Notes: generated from the sequence alone by a model not told the origin. A stretch of DNA of 64,000 nucleotides from Caulobacter ginsengisoli (GCF_030814835.1 NZ_JAUSVS010000008.1:124001-188000), one strand, 5' to 3'; positions 49,156 to 57,182 are shown, counted from the stretch's first letter. Program-made: numbers and translations.

Positions 49156-49178
49156 GCCCCGACGATGGGGCGGCCGGG

Positions 49179-50003
49179 TCAGGCCGGTATAGAATGATCG
49201 TGCGCCCGCCGCATCGCCCCCAGCCAGGCCTCCGGCGTCAGCCCGAAGGCCTTCTTGAACTGCCGGCAGAAATGGCTCTGATCGGAAAAGCCGCAGCCGT
49301 GCGCCGCCTGGGCGCCGGAAACGCCCGCCAGCAGCATGTCCCGCGCCCTGTCCAGCCGGCGCAGGATCAGATAGCGATAGGGGCTGGCCCCGAACATGGC
49401 GCGGAAATCCCGCGACAGCCGCCAGCGGTCGTGGCCGGTCACCCGCTCCAGGTCCTCGAGCGAGAGGCTGTTTTCCAGGTTGGCCTCGATATAGTCGCGG
49501 CTGCGGGCCGCGGCCTGGCGATTGTGCGGCCCCAGCGGCCTGGCCCCGCCCGCAACCGCCTGCAGCGCCCTGGCCAGGTCGTAGAGCGCGTCCTGCAGTT
49601 CCAGCCCGGCCAGCGGCCGTTCAAGATCGCCGAGCAGCGCCCACACCGCCGCGCTCAGGCGCGGGTCGCCGCAGACGCCGCCGGCCACGAAGGGCAGGCC
49701 GCAGCCGCCCAGGATGTCCTGGATCACGGCCGGAGAGACATAGGCCGTCCGATACCGAAACGTCCCCTCACCCCCGCCGGCGCGGCCATCATGCAGCTCG
49801 TCGGGATGCAGCACGACCATCTGCCCCGGCAGCGACTGCCGCGCCGCTCCGCGATAGTCGAACCCCTGCACCCCCTCCAGGGTGACGCCGATGGCGTAGG
49901 TGTCGTGGCGATGCGGCGCGAACGCCGCCCCCGAGAACCGCGCCTCGATCCGCTCGATATCGCCGGGCGCTCGGACCAGCCAGTCTGCGGTGCGGGCGGG
50001 CAC
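49179..50003 (-). CDS. AraC family transcriptional regulator
   Basis: 274 residues. N-terminal cupin (APHRHDTYAIGVTLEGVQGFDYRG...HPDELHDG), C-terminal double helix-turn-helix (LSLEDLERVTGHDRWRLSRDFRAMFGASPYRYLILRRLDRA and CGFSDQSHFCRQFKKAFGLTPEAW). GTG start at 50003. Its C-terminus lies 23 bp beyond the CPBP gene start, which may be its target and is cotranscribed in the same direction. Confidence 0.88.
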   Translation of the reverse strand: MPARTADWLVRAPGDIERIEARFSGAAFAPHRHDTYAIGVTLEGVQGFDYRGAARQSLPGQMVVLHPDELHDGRAGGGEGTFRYRTAYVSPAVIQDILGGCGLPFVAGGVCGDPRLSAAVWALLGDLERPLAGLELQDALYDLARALQAVAGGARPLGPHNRQAAARSRDYIEANLENSLSLEDLERVTGHDRWRLSRDFRAMFGASPYRYLILRRLDRARDMLLAGVSGAQAAHGCGFSDQSHFCRQFKKAFGLTPEAWLGAMRRAHDHSIPA

Positions 50004-50045
50004 GGCGGTCTCCCCTTTCAGTGGAAGATTTGCTATTCTGTTCGC

Positions 50046-50228
50046 ATGGCGAAGCTAGAGACCATAGCCGATCCCTTGGAAGATCACCTCCGCCCCGGCG
50101 AGGCGGATAGCGCCGATCCTGATTATCAGGCGTGGAAAGACCGTAAAATCCGCCGCGCCCTGGCCCAGTCGGAAGATCGCACTCAGATGATCCCAGCTGA
50201 AGAGGTCTGGGACTCCTTCGGCTCGTGA
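50046..50228 (+). CDS. Antitoxin component (ParD/addiction-module type)
   Basis: 60 residues, acidic and charged (ADPLEDHLRPGEADSADPDYQAWKD...IRRALAQSEDRTQMIPAEEVW). It fits the short antitoxins placed before ParE/RelE toxins: an N-terminal DNA-binding part and a C-terminal toxin-neutralising helix. It overlaps the toxin start (GTGA). A possible -10 box TATTCT lies at 50032-50037. A decayed paralogue is found at 52089-52226. Confidence 0.8.
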   Translation: MAKLETIADPLEDHLRPGEADSADPDYQAWKDRKIRRALAQSEDRTQMIPAEEVWDSFGS

Positions 50229-50509
50229 GCATCCGCTTTACGCCGGAAGCCGCCAGCGATCTGCGGGCCATCCACACCTATATCGCCAAGCACAACGACC
50301 GCGCCGCTGACAGGGTGATCGCGCGCATCCGACAGTCGATCATGATTTTCGAGCGGTTTCCGATGCTGGGCCGCGAGGGTCGTGTCGCAGGCACACGGGA
50401 GTTCGCGATACCGGGCCTGCCCTACACTGTCGTCTATAGGATCGTTTCGGACACCGACCTGGACATCCTCACCATCCTGCACCAGCGCTTGAAATACCCG
50501 CCGGACTAG
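50225..50509 (+). CDS. ParE/RelE family toxin
   Basis: 94 residues with the ParE fold pattern: SIRFTPEAASDLRAIHTYIAKHN, ARIRQSIMIFERFPMLGREG, REFAIPGLPYTVVYRIV and DILTILHQRLKYP. ParE-type toxins act on gyrase and RelE-type on ribosome-bound mRNA; the sequence favours ParE. GTG start overlapping the antitoxin stop. Followed by a hairpin terminator at 50551. Confidence 0.87.
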   Translation: MSIRFTPEAASDLRAIHTYIAKHNDRAADRVIARIRQSIMIFERFPMLGREGRVAGTREFAIPGLPYTVVYRIVSDTDLDILTILHQRLKYPPD

Positions 50510-50550
50510 GACCCGTCTGGGCTGAGAGCCTCTTCACGAGGATCACCGAG

Positions 50551-50574
50551 GAAAAAGGACCTGACCCCTTTTTC
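50551..50574. terminator. Bidirectional terminator between parE and tetR
   Basis: GAAAAAGG-N8-CCTTTTTC, lying between the convergent stops at 50509 and 50593. A-tract and T-tract flank the stem on both strands, so it can end transcription from either side. A similar A5GG...CCT5 repeat is common in proteobacterial intergenic regions. Confidence 0.65.
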
Positions 50575-50592
50575 TCCCATGAAGCTGTCTCT

Positions 50593-51216
50593 TCAGGATT
50601 GCCCTGAGTTTGATGGGGCCGGTTCGGCGGAGAGGCGCGAAATATAGTCCCGTAGCGCCGTGACAGACTGGTCGAAGGGGGCGATCGATCTGGCCGTGCG
50701 AGCCAGCATCACGGCGCCCTCCATCGTGGTGAGCACCAGGGTTGCCACGTTGTCCAAATCGGTTGGGGAGGCAAACTCCACCTGGTCCAGGCAATCACGA
50801 ACGCGCTTCATCCAATTGTTGAAATTCTCCCATATCAGGGCGCGGACGTCGTCATCAGGCTGGTGAATTTCGAGTGCGATGAAGCCGATCGGGCATCCGA
50901 ACATAAAACCCGTGTCGATCAGAAACTGGCGATAACGCGCCAGCAACGCGAAAATCCTCTCGATGGGATCGTCGACGCCTGCCCAGGCCGGTCCGACCAG
51001 ACGGTCATCCATCTGAGCCAGATAGTCTTCCAACACCGCGATCAGGAGAGCCTGCTTCGAGGGGAAGGCGTGATAGAGGCTGCCGGCATGAACCCCGGCG
51101 GCGGCGCGAATGGCGGTCAGGCCCGTGGTGGCATATCCCTGTTCCGCAAATAGGCGCCGCGCCTCCGAGACGATCCTTGCTTTGGTCGTGGTGGGCATCG
51201 ACTGCGTATTGGACAT
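50593..51216 (-). CDS. TetR family transcriptional regulator
   Basis: 207 residues. HTH at about 10-58 (ARIVSEARRLFAEQGYATTGLTAIRAAAGVHAGSLYHAFPSKQALLIAVLEDYL). The C-terminal domain is that of the group seen with small enzyme or efflux targets (FMFGCPIGFIALE). The palindrome 22 bp upstream of its ATG (51238-51256) is repeated before the SRPBCC gene, so it very likely represses itself and that gene. Confidence 0.9.
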   Translation of the reverse strand: MSNTQSMPTTTKARIVSEARRLFAEQGYATTGLTAIRAAAGVHAGSLYHAFPSKQALLIAVLEDYLAQMDDRLVGPAWAGVDDPIERIFALLARYRQFLIDTGFMFGCPIGFIALEIHQPDDDVRALIWENFNNWMKRVRDCLDQVEFASPTDLDNVATLVLTTMEGAVMLARTARSIAPFDQSVTALRDYISRLSAEPAPSNSGQS

Positions 51217-51237
51217 GCGCCTTCCTACAAGCCACCG

Positions 51238-51256
51238 CTAGGTTGATCAACCAACC
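51238..51256. promoter_or_regulatory. TetR operator, copy 1 (upstream of tetR)
   Basis: CTAGGTTGATCAACCAACC; the core GGTTGATCAACC is a perfect 12-bp palindrome. It matches 52002-52020 at 18 of 19 positions. It lies 22 bp before the tetR start codon. Confidence 0.75.
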
Positions 51257-51283
51257 GCCCGCAAAGCGCCCGGGCAATTTCTT

Positions 51284-51373
51284 TCAATCGCGCGGCCCCT
51301 CCTGCGACACCCGGGCAGCCAGTGGCGTGGCATAGGCCGCGCCCAACCCAATCAGCAGCTCGCGGCGATGTAT
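51284..51373 (-). pseudogene. Possible remnant of a Tat signal peptide gene
   Basis: On the minus strand a 29-codon frame reads RRELLIGLGAAYATPLAA and then ARVSQEGPRD before TGA. It resembles the N-terminus of a Tat-exported enzyme, but there is no start codon (ATA CAT precedes RR) and nothing after the stop. It lies in the 171-bp gap between the SRPBCC gene and tetR. Chance cannot be ruled out. Confidence 0.3.
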
Positions 51374-51387
51374 CCCGCCCAACCTGC

Positions 51388-51990
51388 TCAACCTCCGCCG
51401 CCGCAGACTGCGCGCATTCCTTCAAGCACCCCGCTCCATGCGCGGGTGAACCAGGCTTGCGACGCGCGATTGGCCACATCGTCGGTGAAACCATAATGGC
51501 GGAACGCGACATGCGTACCGCTTCCGCTGGGCGTGAAGTTCAACTCGACCCAGGTCGGCAGTGGGTCTGGCCTGCGCAACGTCTCGTCCGCGTAGGGTGG
51601 CGCATTGTCGCCCTTTAGTCGGTCGCCCGCGAAAACGACCCATTCGAAAGCATAGAACCGGCCGGGCTCGGCGCGCAGCACATGCGCGCCGAGTGTGCCG
51701 TGCGTGAGCCCGCGAGGATCGTCCTGGGGGAAGAAGATGATCGTATAGGGTCCGCCCACGCCACCGATCTCCGCGTCCGGTGCGAAGAAGCTGCGCACCC
51801 CCGCGGTCGTCGACCATAGCGCATAGGCGCGCGCAGGCGCGCAGGCCACATCGACGTCGAGCACTATACTGTGCCCCGTGTCCCGCTTGCTGGGCAATGT
51901 GCCGGCCAGGCGGCTCGGCTCGCTCTGACCAAACGCCGGAACCGCGACGAGCACGGCGGCGAACGCAACGAGGAGGAACGATGGTCTCAT
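51388..51990 (-). CDS. Exported SRPBCC (START/AHSA1-like) domain protein
   Basis: 200 residues from ATG 51990 (GAGG 6 bp upstream); a GTG at 52002 is less likely because it lies in the operator. Signal peptide PSFLLVAFAAVLVAVPAFGQ. The SRPBCC core is IVLDVDVACAPARAYALWSTTAGVRSFFAPDAEIG...YTIIFFPQ, and WVELNFTPSGSGTHVAFRHYGFTDD. These domains bind hydrophobic ligands. The operator directly before it matches the one before the next gene, tetR. Confidence 0.8.
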   Translation of the reverse strand: MRPSFLLVAFAAVLVAVPAFGQSEPSRLAGTLPSKRDTGHSIVLDVDVACAPARAYALWSTTAGVRSFFAPDAEIGGVGGPYTIIFFPQDDPRGLTHGTLGAHVLRAEPGRFYAFEWVVFAGDRLKGDNAPPYADETLRRPDPLPTWVELNFTPSGSGTHVAFRHYGFTDDVANRASQAWFTRAWSGVLEGMRAVCGGGG

Positions 51991-52001
51991 TGGCGGCCTC
52001 A

Positions 52002-52023
52002 CTAGGTTGATCGACCAACCTAG
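52002..52023. promoter_or_regulatory. TetR operator, copy 2 (upstream of SRPBCC gene)
   Basis: CTAGGTTG-ATCGAC-CAACCTAG, arms perfect. It lies 12 bp before the SRPBCC ATG, so binding would block initiation or the promoter. It matches the copy at 51238-51256 closely. Confidence 0.75.
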
Positions 52024-52088
52024 TTAGCTTGTGCGGCCCGTGATGGTCAAGAGGTCGGCATGAGCGAGACGAGTCGCCTCGCACGGCG

Positions 52089-52250
52089 CGCCCCGGCGAG
52101 GCGGACAATGTCGATCCCGGCTATCAGGGATAGAAGGCGCGCAAAATCCGCCGCGTTCTGGCTCAATCCGAAGCTCGCGCCCGGATGATCCCGGCTGAAA
52201 AGGTCTGGGGCTCCTTCGGCTCGTAAGTATCCGCTTTGCGCCGGTAGCTC
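52089..52250 (+). pseudogene. Decayed second copy of the parD-parE pair
   Basis: Frame from 52089 reads RPGEADNVDPGYQG, TAG (52131), KARKIRRVLAQSEARARM, IPAEKVWGSFGS, TAA (52224-52226). It aligns residue by residue with the antitoxin at 50046-50228 (RPGEADSADPDYQAWKDRK...). The TAG replaces the tryptophan codon. A toxin start follows (VSIRFAPVAP) and then similarity is lost. The N-terminus of the antitoxin is also missing or scrambled. Confidence 0.75.
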
Positions 52251-52267
52251 CAATTTTAGCGCAGGCC

Positions 52268-52516
52268 TTAGCCGGAAGGCAGGTTCGATCTGTAGGGGTC
52301 TTCGCCGCTCGCGGTCAGACGCCCTTGTATCGCCCAAAGCAGCGAAGTCAGTTCATCCCGTCCGCGAGCGGCCTTCTCGGCCTCAGCTTTCGAGACCTCG
52401 TCTTCCCGCATCACAGCCAAATGGCCGCCGGCGTCGTAGCGCACGAAATACCGATCGCCCCGCCGCCACACCTCGGCCTCGGCAAACTTGAACAGGCGCT
52501 CGGCGTCCTCAGGCAC
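52268..52516 (-). CDS. Hypothetical small protein next to hpt
   Basis: 82 residues from GTG 52516, with GAGGGG 8 bp upstream. Sequence begins VPEDAERLFKFAEAEVWRRGDRYF and is acidic and charged throughout, predicted soluble. No family recognised. It follows hpt by 13 bp and is probably cotranscribed with it. Longer frames overlap hpt and are unlikely. Confidence 0.6.
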   Translation of the reverse strand: MPEDAERLFKFAEAEVWRRGDRYFVRYDAGGHLAVMREDEVSKAEAEKAARGRDELTSLLWAIQGRLTASGEDPYRSNLPSG

Positions 52517-52529
52517 GAATTGCAGCCCC

Positions 52530-53063
52530 TCAATCCATCGCCCCAATATACGGCAACCCCCGCATCGACCCCGCCACGTCCATGCCGTAGCCGACCAGGA
52601 ACCGCGCCGGCGCCTCCCAGGCCACGAAGTCCGGCTCAATCGCCCGCTGGGTCGGCCACGGCTTCCTCGCGAACACCGCCGACATCACCTCGCTGGCCCC
52701 CGCGTCCTTCACCAGCCGCACGGCCTCGCTGAGCGACAGCCCGGTGTCGAAGACGTCGTCCACCACCAGGGCCCGCTGGTTGACCAGCGGCCGTTGCAGG
52801 TCGGCCCTCACCTCGCAGCGGCCGGCGCTCTTGCGGGCGTCGTGGTAGCTGGCCAGCCACAGGGCGTCGAAGCGGACCATCCGGCCCAGCCGCGCCAGGG
52901 CCCTCGTCAGGTCGGCGGCGAACCAAAGGCCGCCGGTCAAGAGGCAGACCACCACGGTGTCGTCGTCGATCCTGGGGGCGATGATCTTGGCGAGATCATT
53001 GACTCGCTGGGCCAGCTCGTCTTCGCCGATCAGCACGGCGGGTTGGGCGGGCTGGTCGCTCAT
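52530..53063 (-). CDS. hpt: Hypoxanthine phosphoribosyltransferase
   Basis: 177 residues. PRTase fold: VVVCLLTGGLWFAADLTRAL, the PRPP-binding loop RALVVDDVFDTGLSLSEAV, and C-terminal ARFLVGYGMDVAGSMRGLPYIG matching Hpt. It salvages hypoxanthine or guanine with PRPP. Its ATG (53061-53063) directly abuts the TAG of the upstream zinc-ribbon gene. Confidence 0.9.
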   Translation of the reverse strand: MSDQPAQPAVLIGEDELAQRVNDLAKIIAPRIDDDTVVVCLLTGGLWFAADLTRALARLGRMVRFDALWLASYHDARKSAGRCEVRADLQRPLVNQRALVVDDVFDTGLSLSEAVRLVKDAGASEVMSAVFARKPWPTQRAIEPDFVAWEAPARFLVGYGMDVAGSMRGLPYIGAMD

Positions 53064-53927
53064 CTAGGGTTCCTTTGTCGTCTCGGCAGGGGGAAGGGGA
53101 TCGGCGACGGCGGGGTCGGCCATCGGGACAGGCTCGGCCTCGGCCGGGCCGCGCAGCTTCAGCGGCGTCTTCACCGTCGGCGCCGTCGGGGCCTGGGCGG
53201 CGCTGGGCAGTTTCAGGCCCTTCTCGTCGGTGACGAAGGTGACGTCCAGCTCGACCGAGGTGGTCGGCGGGTCCAGCAGGGCGATGGAGAAGCTCCGGGT
53301 CTCGCCGGCCGGGATGCGGGGATTGTTGATCAGGGCGATCTTGGCCATCACCCGCCTGCCCTGCTTGTTGAGCAGGCTGACCTGCAGCGGCGGGGAGGTC
53401 ACGTTCTCGCCGGTGACGTTGCGCAACAGGCCGCGCACGGCCAGGGCGGCGTGGCCGTCCTGCAGGATCGGCTCGAAGGTGACGTTCTCGATGGTCAGGC
53501 CGACCCGGTTGACCGGCTGGCCGACGGTGGCGAAGGCGGTGGCCGAGCGGGGCCACAGGCGCGCCACATCGGTCTTCAGGAACAGGGCCAACAGCAGGGT
53601 CGCCGAGACGAACACCGCCATGCCGCCCCAGATGACGCCGGTGGCGGTGGCTTCACGCACGCGGCGCTCGGTCTGGGCCTTGGCGCGGAACACCTTGGGC
53701 AGTTCCTCGCCCGGCAGTTCGCTGACCGGGGTGTCGAGGACGGGCGGCGAATCCAGCGGCTTGGAGAAGGCCCCCTGCTCGGGGTCGACGAACAGCTCCA
53801 GGTCGACGTCGCCCATGGCTGTCCAGCGGTTGCCACACGAGGCGCAGCGGACGGTGCGGCCCCCGGGACCTACTTGGTCGTCACCCACGAAATAGCGGGT
53901 AGCGCACTCGGGACAGGTCAGTATCAT
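53064..53927 (-). CDS. MJ0042 zinc-ribbon and DUF3426 membrane protein
   Basis: 287 residues. N-terminal zinc ribbon ILTCPECATRYFVGDDQVGPGGRTVRCASCGNRW with two CxxC pairs (MJ0042 type), an acidic linker, one membrane span (VIWGGMAVFVSATLLLALFL at about 97-118), then a DUF3426-like periplasmic beta-domain (LTIENVTFEPI, GHAALAVRGLLRNVTGENV). Function unknown. It is divergent from ftsE, a conserved alphaproteobacterial arrangement. Confidence 0.85.
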   Translation of the reverse strand: MILTCPECATRYFVGDDQVGPGGRTVRCASCGNRWTAMGDVDLELFVDPEQGAFSKPLDSPPVLDTPVSELPGEELPKVFRAKAQTERRVREATATGVIWGGMAVFVSATLLLALFLKTDVARLWPRSATAFATVGQPVNRVGLTIENVTFEPILQDGHAALAVRGLLRNVTGENVTSPPLQVSLLNKQGRRVMAKIALINNPRIPAGETRSFSIALLDPPTTSVELDVTFVTDEKGLKLPSAAQAPTAPTVKTPLKLRGPAEAEPVPMADPAVADPLPPAETTKEP

Positions 53928-54036
53928 GGCCGGCGAATCGGACGCTCCCGCAACCTCTCACCCGAGGTCGCCGATTTCGGCTCCCATGTCCAGAAACCCC
54001 AACGCCGCGCCCCCCAATACAATGCTTGGGGATCCA

Positions 54037-54723
54037 ATGGCCGGCCCCATCCTCCGCTTTGAGGGCGTGGCCATGCGCTATGGCCGCGCGCCGGAGGTAT
54101 TGAAGGACATCGGCTTCGAGCTGTCGCCCGGCAGCTTCCATTTCGTCACCGGCGCCTCGGGGGCCGGCAAGAGCAGTCTTCTCAAGCTGATCTACCTGGC
54201 CGAACGGCCCTCGCGGGGGCGGATCGAGCTGTTCAGCCGTGATGTCGACGCCGTCGCCCCGGCCGACCGGCCCTTTCTGCGCCGCCGCATCGGGGTGGTG
54301 TTCCAGGAATTCCGGCTGCTCGAGCACCTGTCGGCCTTCGACAACTGCGCCCTGCCCCTGCGTATCGCCGGCCAGAAGCCCGAGAGCTACCGCGGCGACA
54401 TCGCCGAGCTGCTGGGCTGGGTGGGGCTGAAGGGCCGCATGCACGCCCTGCCCGCCACCCTCTCCGGCGGCGAAAAGCAGCGGCTGGCCATCGCCCGGGC
54501 CGTGGTCGCCCGGCCCGACATCCTGCTGGCCGACGAGCCGACGGGGAATGTCGACGATGCGCTGGCCCTGCGCATCCTGCGCCTCTTCGTCGAGCTCAAT
54601 CGCCTGGGCACCACGGTGCTGATCGCCAGCCATGACGAGGACCTGGTGGCGCGGTCGGGGCAGCCGGTGTTTCACCTGGAGAACGGCCGGCTGACCGCCT
54701 TCGGACGGGGTGGCGGGCGATGA
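54037..54723 (+). CDS. ftsE: Cell division ATP-binding protein FtsE
   Basis: 228 residues from ATG 54037 (frame also open upstream with ATGs at 54022 and 53926). ABC ATPase: Walker A GASGAGKSSLL, Q-loop FQEFRLLEHL, signature LSGGEKQRLAIARA, Walker B ILLADEPTGN, H-switch ASHDED. With FtsX it controls septal peptidoglycan hydrolases. FtsX lies 232 bp downstream, not adjacent as is usual, because an inverted-repeat element intervenes. Confidence 0.93.
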   Translation: MAGPILRFEGVAMRYGRAPEVLKDIGFELSPGSFHFVTGASGAGKSSLLKLIYLAERPSRGRIELFSRDVDAVAPADRPFLRRRIGVVFQEFRLLEHLSAFDNCALPLRIAGQKPESYRGDIAELLGWVGLKGRMHALPATLSGGEKQRLAIARAVVARPDILLADEPTGNVDDALALRILRLFVELNRLGTTVLIASHDEDLVARSGQPVFHLENGRLTAFGRGGGR

Positions 54724-54762
54724 TCCTAAGTCATCGGATTTTCCGCCCCTCCCACGGCCTCC

Positions 54763-54911
54763 CTTCCTCCTCGATGGAGGAAGGGCGGGGATGGTGGTGG
54801 TGGCACAGCGCTTCCGGAAGAACGCGGGGAGGCGTGGTCGCCACCCCACGCCTCTCGCTTAAGCTCCGAGCGCACACCACCAACCCTGCCCTTCCTCCAT
54901 CGAGGAGGAAG
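54763..54911. repeat. Inverted-repeat element between ftsE and ftsX
   Basis: Perfect 24-bp complementary arms (54763-54786 and 54888-54911), with imperfect similarity extending outward (CCCAC near 54751, GTGGG near 54918) and inward (GGTGGTGG near 54792 with CCACCAAC near 54876). The central part has a smaller hairpin (GAGGCGTGG-N6-CCACGCCTC-type). No coding capacity. It looks like a MITE or REP-type insertion into the ftsEX operon. Confidence 0.82.
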
Positions 54912-54955
54912 GGTTCTGTGGGCGCGTCACCGGCCGGGCAGATCGGTTCCCGCCC

Positions 54956-55849
54956 ATGACCGACCTCTTCGATCCCGCCCGCTGGAAGCCAGGCCCCCTC
55001 CTCCCCAGGCGCGACGCCCGCGACGGGGCGCTGGTCTTCGTGGTGGCGGTGCTGTGTTTCCTGGCCTGCCTGACCGCCATCGGGGCGATGGCCGCCGACC
55101 GTGGGGCGCGGGGCTGGACGTCCCAGCTGTCCGACAGCGCCACCGTCGTGGTGCGGGCCCGGGGCGCCGAGAGTCCGGACGCGGCGGCGGCCCGCGCGGC
55201 CGAGACCCTGGCCGGCGTTCCGGGGGTGGCGGAAGCGCGGGCGCTGGAAAAGGAAAAGGCCGAGGCGCTGCTGGAGCCCTGGCTGGGCCGCGAAGCCCTG
55301 CTGGACGACCTGCCCATTCCCCGCCTGGTCACCGTCGAACTGGACCCGAAGAAACCGGCCAAGGCCGCCGCCCTCGACAGCGCCCTGAAGGCCGCCGGGG
55401 TCGACGCCACCGTGGACGACCACTCCCGCTGGATCGGCGATATAGAGCGCTCGGCCGGCATCGCCCGCTGGGCGGCGCTGGGGGTGGGGCTGCTGATCGC
55501 GGCGGCGGCGGCGGCGGTCATCGGCTTCGCCACCCGCGCGGGCCTGGCCGCCCATCGCGATGTGATCGAGGTCCTGCACCTCTCCGGCGCCGAGTCCGGC
55601 TTCGTGGCGCGGCTCTTCCAGGCGCGATTTGCCCGCACCGCGGCCCTGGCGGGCTTGTTCGGAGCGGCCGGGGCGGCCATCATCGCCGCCCTCGCCCGGC
55701 TGGCGGGCGGGGGGGACGGACTGACGCCGGTGCTGCCGGTGGCCTGGACGGACCTGGCCGTGGTGCTGCCCGCGCCGATCATCGCCGCCCTGACCGCGGC
55801 GGTGTCGGCCCGGCTGGCGGCCATGGGCATGTTGAAGGAGTTGGGATGA
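54956..55849 (+). CDS. ftsX: Cell division protein FtsX
   Basis: 297 residues, four membrane spans: one at about 25-47 (LVFVVAVLCFLACLTAIGAMA), a periplasmic domain of about 130 residues (VPGVAEARALEKEKAEALLEPWLG), then three spans with the FtsX permease pattern (ALGVGLLIAAAAAAVIGFATRAGLAAHRDVIEVLHLSGAESGFVARLFQARF). It couples the FtsE ATPase to cell-wall hydrolases. It overlaps the next gene by 4 bp. Confidence 0.88.
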   Translation: MTDLFDPARWKPGPLLPRRDARDGALVFVVAVLCFLACLTAIGAMAADRGARGWTSQLSDSATVVVRARGAESPDAAAARAAETLAGVPGVAEARALEKEKAEALLEPWLGREALLDDLPIPRLVTVELDPKKPAKAAALDSALKAAGVDATVDDHSRWIGDIERSAGIARWAALGVGLLIAAAAAAVIGFATRAGLAAHRDVIEVLHLSGAESGFVARLFQARFARTAALAGLFGAAGAAIIAALARLAGGGDGLTPVLPVAWTDLAVVLPAPIIAALTAAVSARLAAMGMLKELG

Positions 55850-56484
55850 GAGCTCTGGCTCTGCTGGTGATCGTGGCGCTGATCTGGGCGGTGGGCCTGC
55901 TGGCCTTCGGGGCGCGGGTCGAGCGTTCGACCCCGGCCGCCGAACCGCCGGTGGCCGACGCGGTGGTCGCCCTGACCGGCGCCTCGACCCTGCGGCTGGA
56001 AGCGGCCGTCAAGCTGCTGGAGAACGGCAAGGGCCGCCGGCTGCTGGTCAGCGGCGTCAACCGGATGGCCACGCGCGGCGACATCAAGTCGGTGACCAAG
56101 GCCCAGAAGCCCATCTACGACTGCTGCGTGGACCTGGACTACACAGCCGCCGACACCGCCGGCAACGCCGAGCAGATCGCCGACTGGGCCAAGTCCAAGG
56201 GCTATGACAGCCTGATCGTGGTCACCGCCGACTACCACATGCCCCGGGCCATGCTGGAGGTCCGCGCCGCCCTGCCGGGCGTCAAGCTGACCCCCTATCC
56301 GGTCGCCACCGAGACCCTGGACGCCAGCCGCTGGTGGGCCGACGGGACCCAGGCCCGGCGGATGACCATCGAATACTGCAAATACCTGGCGATCCTGACC
56401 CGCGAGAGCGTCAAGGGGCTGTTCAAGCCCAGGCCGGCGGCCACGAAGTCCGCGCCCGCCAAGCCCCAGGCGGCCAAGTCTTGA
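55846..56484 (+). CDS. YdcF/ElyC-like (DUF218) membrane protein
   Basis: 212 residues. One N-terminal membrane segment (LALLVIVALIWAVGLLAFGA), then a DUF218 domain: VADAVVALTGASTLRLEAAVKLLENGKGRRLLVSG, and TAGNAEQIADWAKSKGYDSLIVVTADYHMPRAMLE. ElyC/SanA relatives act in envelope integrity or lipid-carrier metabolism. A basic/Ala-rich tail ends the protein. Coupled to ftsX by ATGA and to plsC by an overlapping TTG. Confidence 0.85.
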   Translation: MRALALLVIVALIWAVGLLAFGARVERSTPAAEPPVADAVVALTGASTLRLEAAVKLLENGKGRRLLVSGVNRMATRGDIKSVTKAQKPIYDCCVDLDYTAADTAGNAEQIADWAKSKGYDSLIVVTADYHMPRAMLEVRAALPGVKLTPYPVATETLDASRWWADGTQARRMTIEYCKYLAILTRESVKGLFKPRPAATKSAPAKPQAAKS

Positions 56485-57182
56485 TTCAAGTCCGATCGCT
56501 GGCCTACCTGATCTATTTCTATGGCCTGTCGGTGGTGACGGCCTTCGCGATGCTGCCCTGCCTGCTGGGCTCGCGGCGCGGCATGACCCGGGCGATGAGC
56601 GTCTACGGCCGCTGCGTCACCTGGGGCCTGAGGGTCATCTGCGGCATCAAGGTCGAGGTGCGGGGGCTGGAGCACCTGCCCCAGGGCCCGGTGCTGATCG
56701 CCGCCAAGCACCAGTGCATGTTCGACATCTTCGGCAGCTTCGTCTTCCTGGAGGACCACTGCTACGTCATGCGCAAGGAGCTGATGGTCATCCCCTTCTT
56801 CGGCTGGTACGCCACCAAGGCCCGGATGATCGTCATCGACCGCAAGGGCCATTCGGCCGCCCTGCGCAAGCTGGTGGCCGACGCCAAGGACCGCATGCAG
56901 GACGACCGCCGCCTGGTCATCTTCCCGGAAGGCACCCGCGGCCAGCCCGGCAAGCCCGGCGACTACAAGCCGGGCATCGCCGCCCTCTATCGCGAACTGG
57001 ACATGCCGGTCCTGCCGATGGCGGTGAACACCGGCGTCCACTGGCAGAAGTTCCTGCGCGTGCCGGGGACCATCGTGTTTGAGTTCCTGCCGCCCATTCC
57101 GGCGGGCCTGAAGCGGGCCGAGTTCATGCGTGAGCTGCAGTCGAGGATCGACACCGCCTCCGACGCCCTGTTGGGCCTCTAG
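56481..57182 (+). CDS. plsC: 1-Acyl-sn-glycerol-3-phosphate acyltransferase
   Basis: 233 residues. Acyltransferase motif I HQCMFD (HX4D form), motif III FPEGTRG, and IPFFGWYATKARMIVIDRKG between them. N-terminal membrane anchor (LAYLIYFYGLSVVTAFAML). It makes phosphatidic acid from lysophosphatidic acid. The TTG start at 56481 overlaps the previous stop; no other start precedes the membrane segment. The stop overlaps that of the convergent higA-like gene. Confidence 0.9.
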   Translation: MIQVRSLAYLIYFYGLSVVTAFAMLPCLLGSRRGMTRAMSVYGRCVTWGLRVICGIKVEVRGLEHLPQGPVLIAAKHQCMFDIFGSFVFLEDHCYVMRKELMVIPFFGWYATKARMIVIDRKGHSAALRKLVADAKDRMQDDRRLVIFPEGTRGQPGKPGDYKPGIAALYRELDMPVLPMAVNTGVHWQKFLRVPGTIVFEFLPPIPAGLKRAEFMRELQSRIDTASDALLGL

